DNA of 7,218 bases from Candidatus Cloacimonadota bacterium (GTDB lineage: Bacteria > Cloacimonadota > Cloacimonadia > Cloacimonadales > TCS61), in assembly GCA_014382915.1 (NCBI GenBank), contig JACNIV010000033.1, forward strand, positions 1-7,218, in the 5' to 3' direction. Shown one piece after another: positions 7,145-7,218 of this stretch (position 1 is the first letter of the stretch; the number at the start of each line of letters is the position of its first letter). Position numbers and translations under genes: made by a program. The notes beneath the pieces were generated by a model. It was not told where the DNA came from and did not search any database. It saw only the letters and a program-made list of their open reading frames with translations.

Positions 7145-7178
7145 AACCATTGCGAAGGTCTGTAACCATTCGCAAGGT
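7145..7178. repeat. 15-base tandem repeat pair that can also fold as a hairpin
   Basis: AACCATTGCGAAGGT (7145-7159) and AACCATTCGCAAGGT (7164-7178) are 12 of 15 identical with a 19-base period; they differ only in that the central GCG is CGC. That swap makes TTGCGAA (7150-7156) exactly complementary to TTCGCAA (7169-7175), a 7-bp stem with a 12-base loop, extendable by CC/GG (7147-7148 with 7176-7177) past a one-base bulge. It lies just upstream, in the minus-strand sense, of the terminator, so a minus-strand transcript would carry both structures. Function is unknown. Confidence 0.55.
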
Positions 7179-7218
7179 TTTGATGTTTACTTCAGAAGAA
7201 GTGAAAAGTTACCCGACC

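Noticed and set aside
6965..7150. 61-aa minus-strand open frame in the terminal intergenic region
   Set aside because: It runs straight through the intrinsic terminator and both hairpin repeats, so its sequence is explained by repeats.

Overview
The window is a compact, AT-rich, plus-strand gene run with one repeat-filled intergenic stretch at its right end. It carries four complete genes and the tail of a fifth: an unidentified gene end (3-125), the DNA helicase UvrD/PcrA (134-2290), a PorV/PorQ (UPF0164)-like outer-membrane barrel protein (2311-3252), DXP reductoisomerase Dxr (3249-4400) and the DNA-uptake channel ComEC/Rec2 (4463-6826). Gaps between them are 8, 20, -4 and 62 bases, so one operon is plausible. 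No convincing promoter is visible inside it.

The organism is a Gram-negative-type bacterium, because a signal-peptide barrel protein of the PorV/UPF0164 kind implies an outer membrane. It makes isoprenoids by the MEP (non-mevalonate) route and encodes the inner-membrane DNA channel used in natural transformation. AT-rich codons, weak ribosome-binding sites and a PorV-like protein among housekeeping genes would suit a Cloacimonadota/Bacteroidota/FCB-type lineage. That placement is an inference with moderate to low confidence and rests on no database comparison.

The genes do not form an obvious single pathway: DNA repair and unwinding, envelope, isoprenoid precursor synthesis and DNA uptake. 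UvrD and ComEC both handle single-stranded DNA, but a functional link is speculation. All four complete proteins look intact, with catalytic residues in place.

From 6827 to 7218 (392 bases) I see no supportable gene. It holds a cluster of short palindromes: a 21-base hairpin, two direct copies of an ~80-base unit carrying an ATTCCCG/CGGGAAT hairpin, a 13-bp stem between those copies, a clear intrinsic terminator reading on the minus strand, and a 15-base repeat pair that can also fold. The terminator implies that a minus-strand transcript enters from beyond the right edge and converges on comEC.

I looked for an undescribed system and did not find one. The genes are recognisable families, and the repeat-rich right end is the only unexplained structure.
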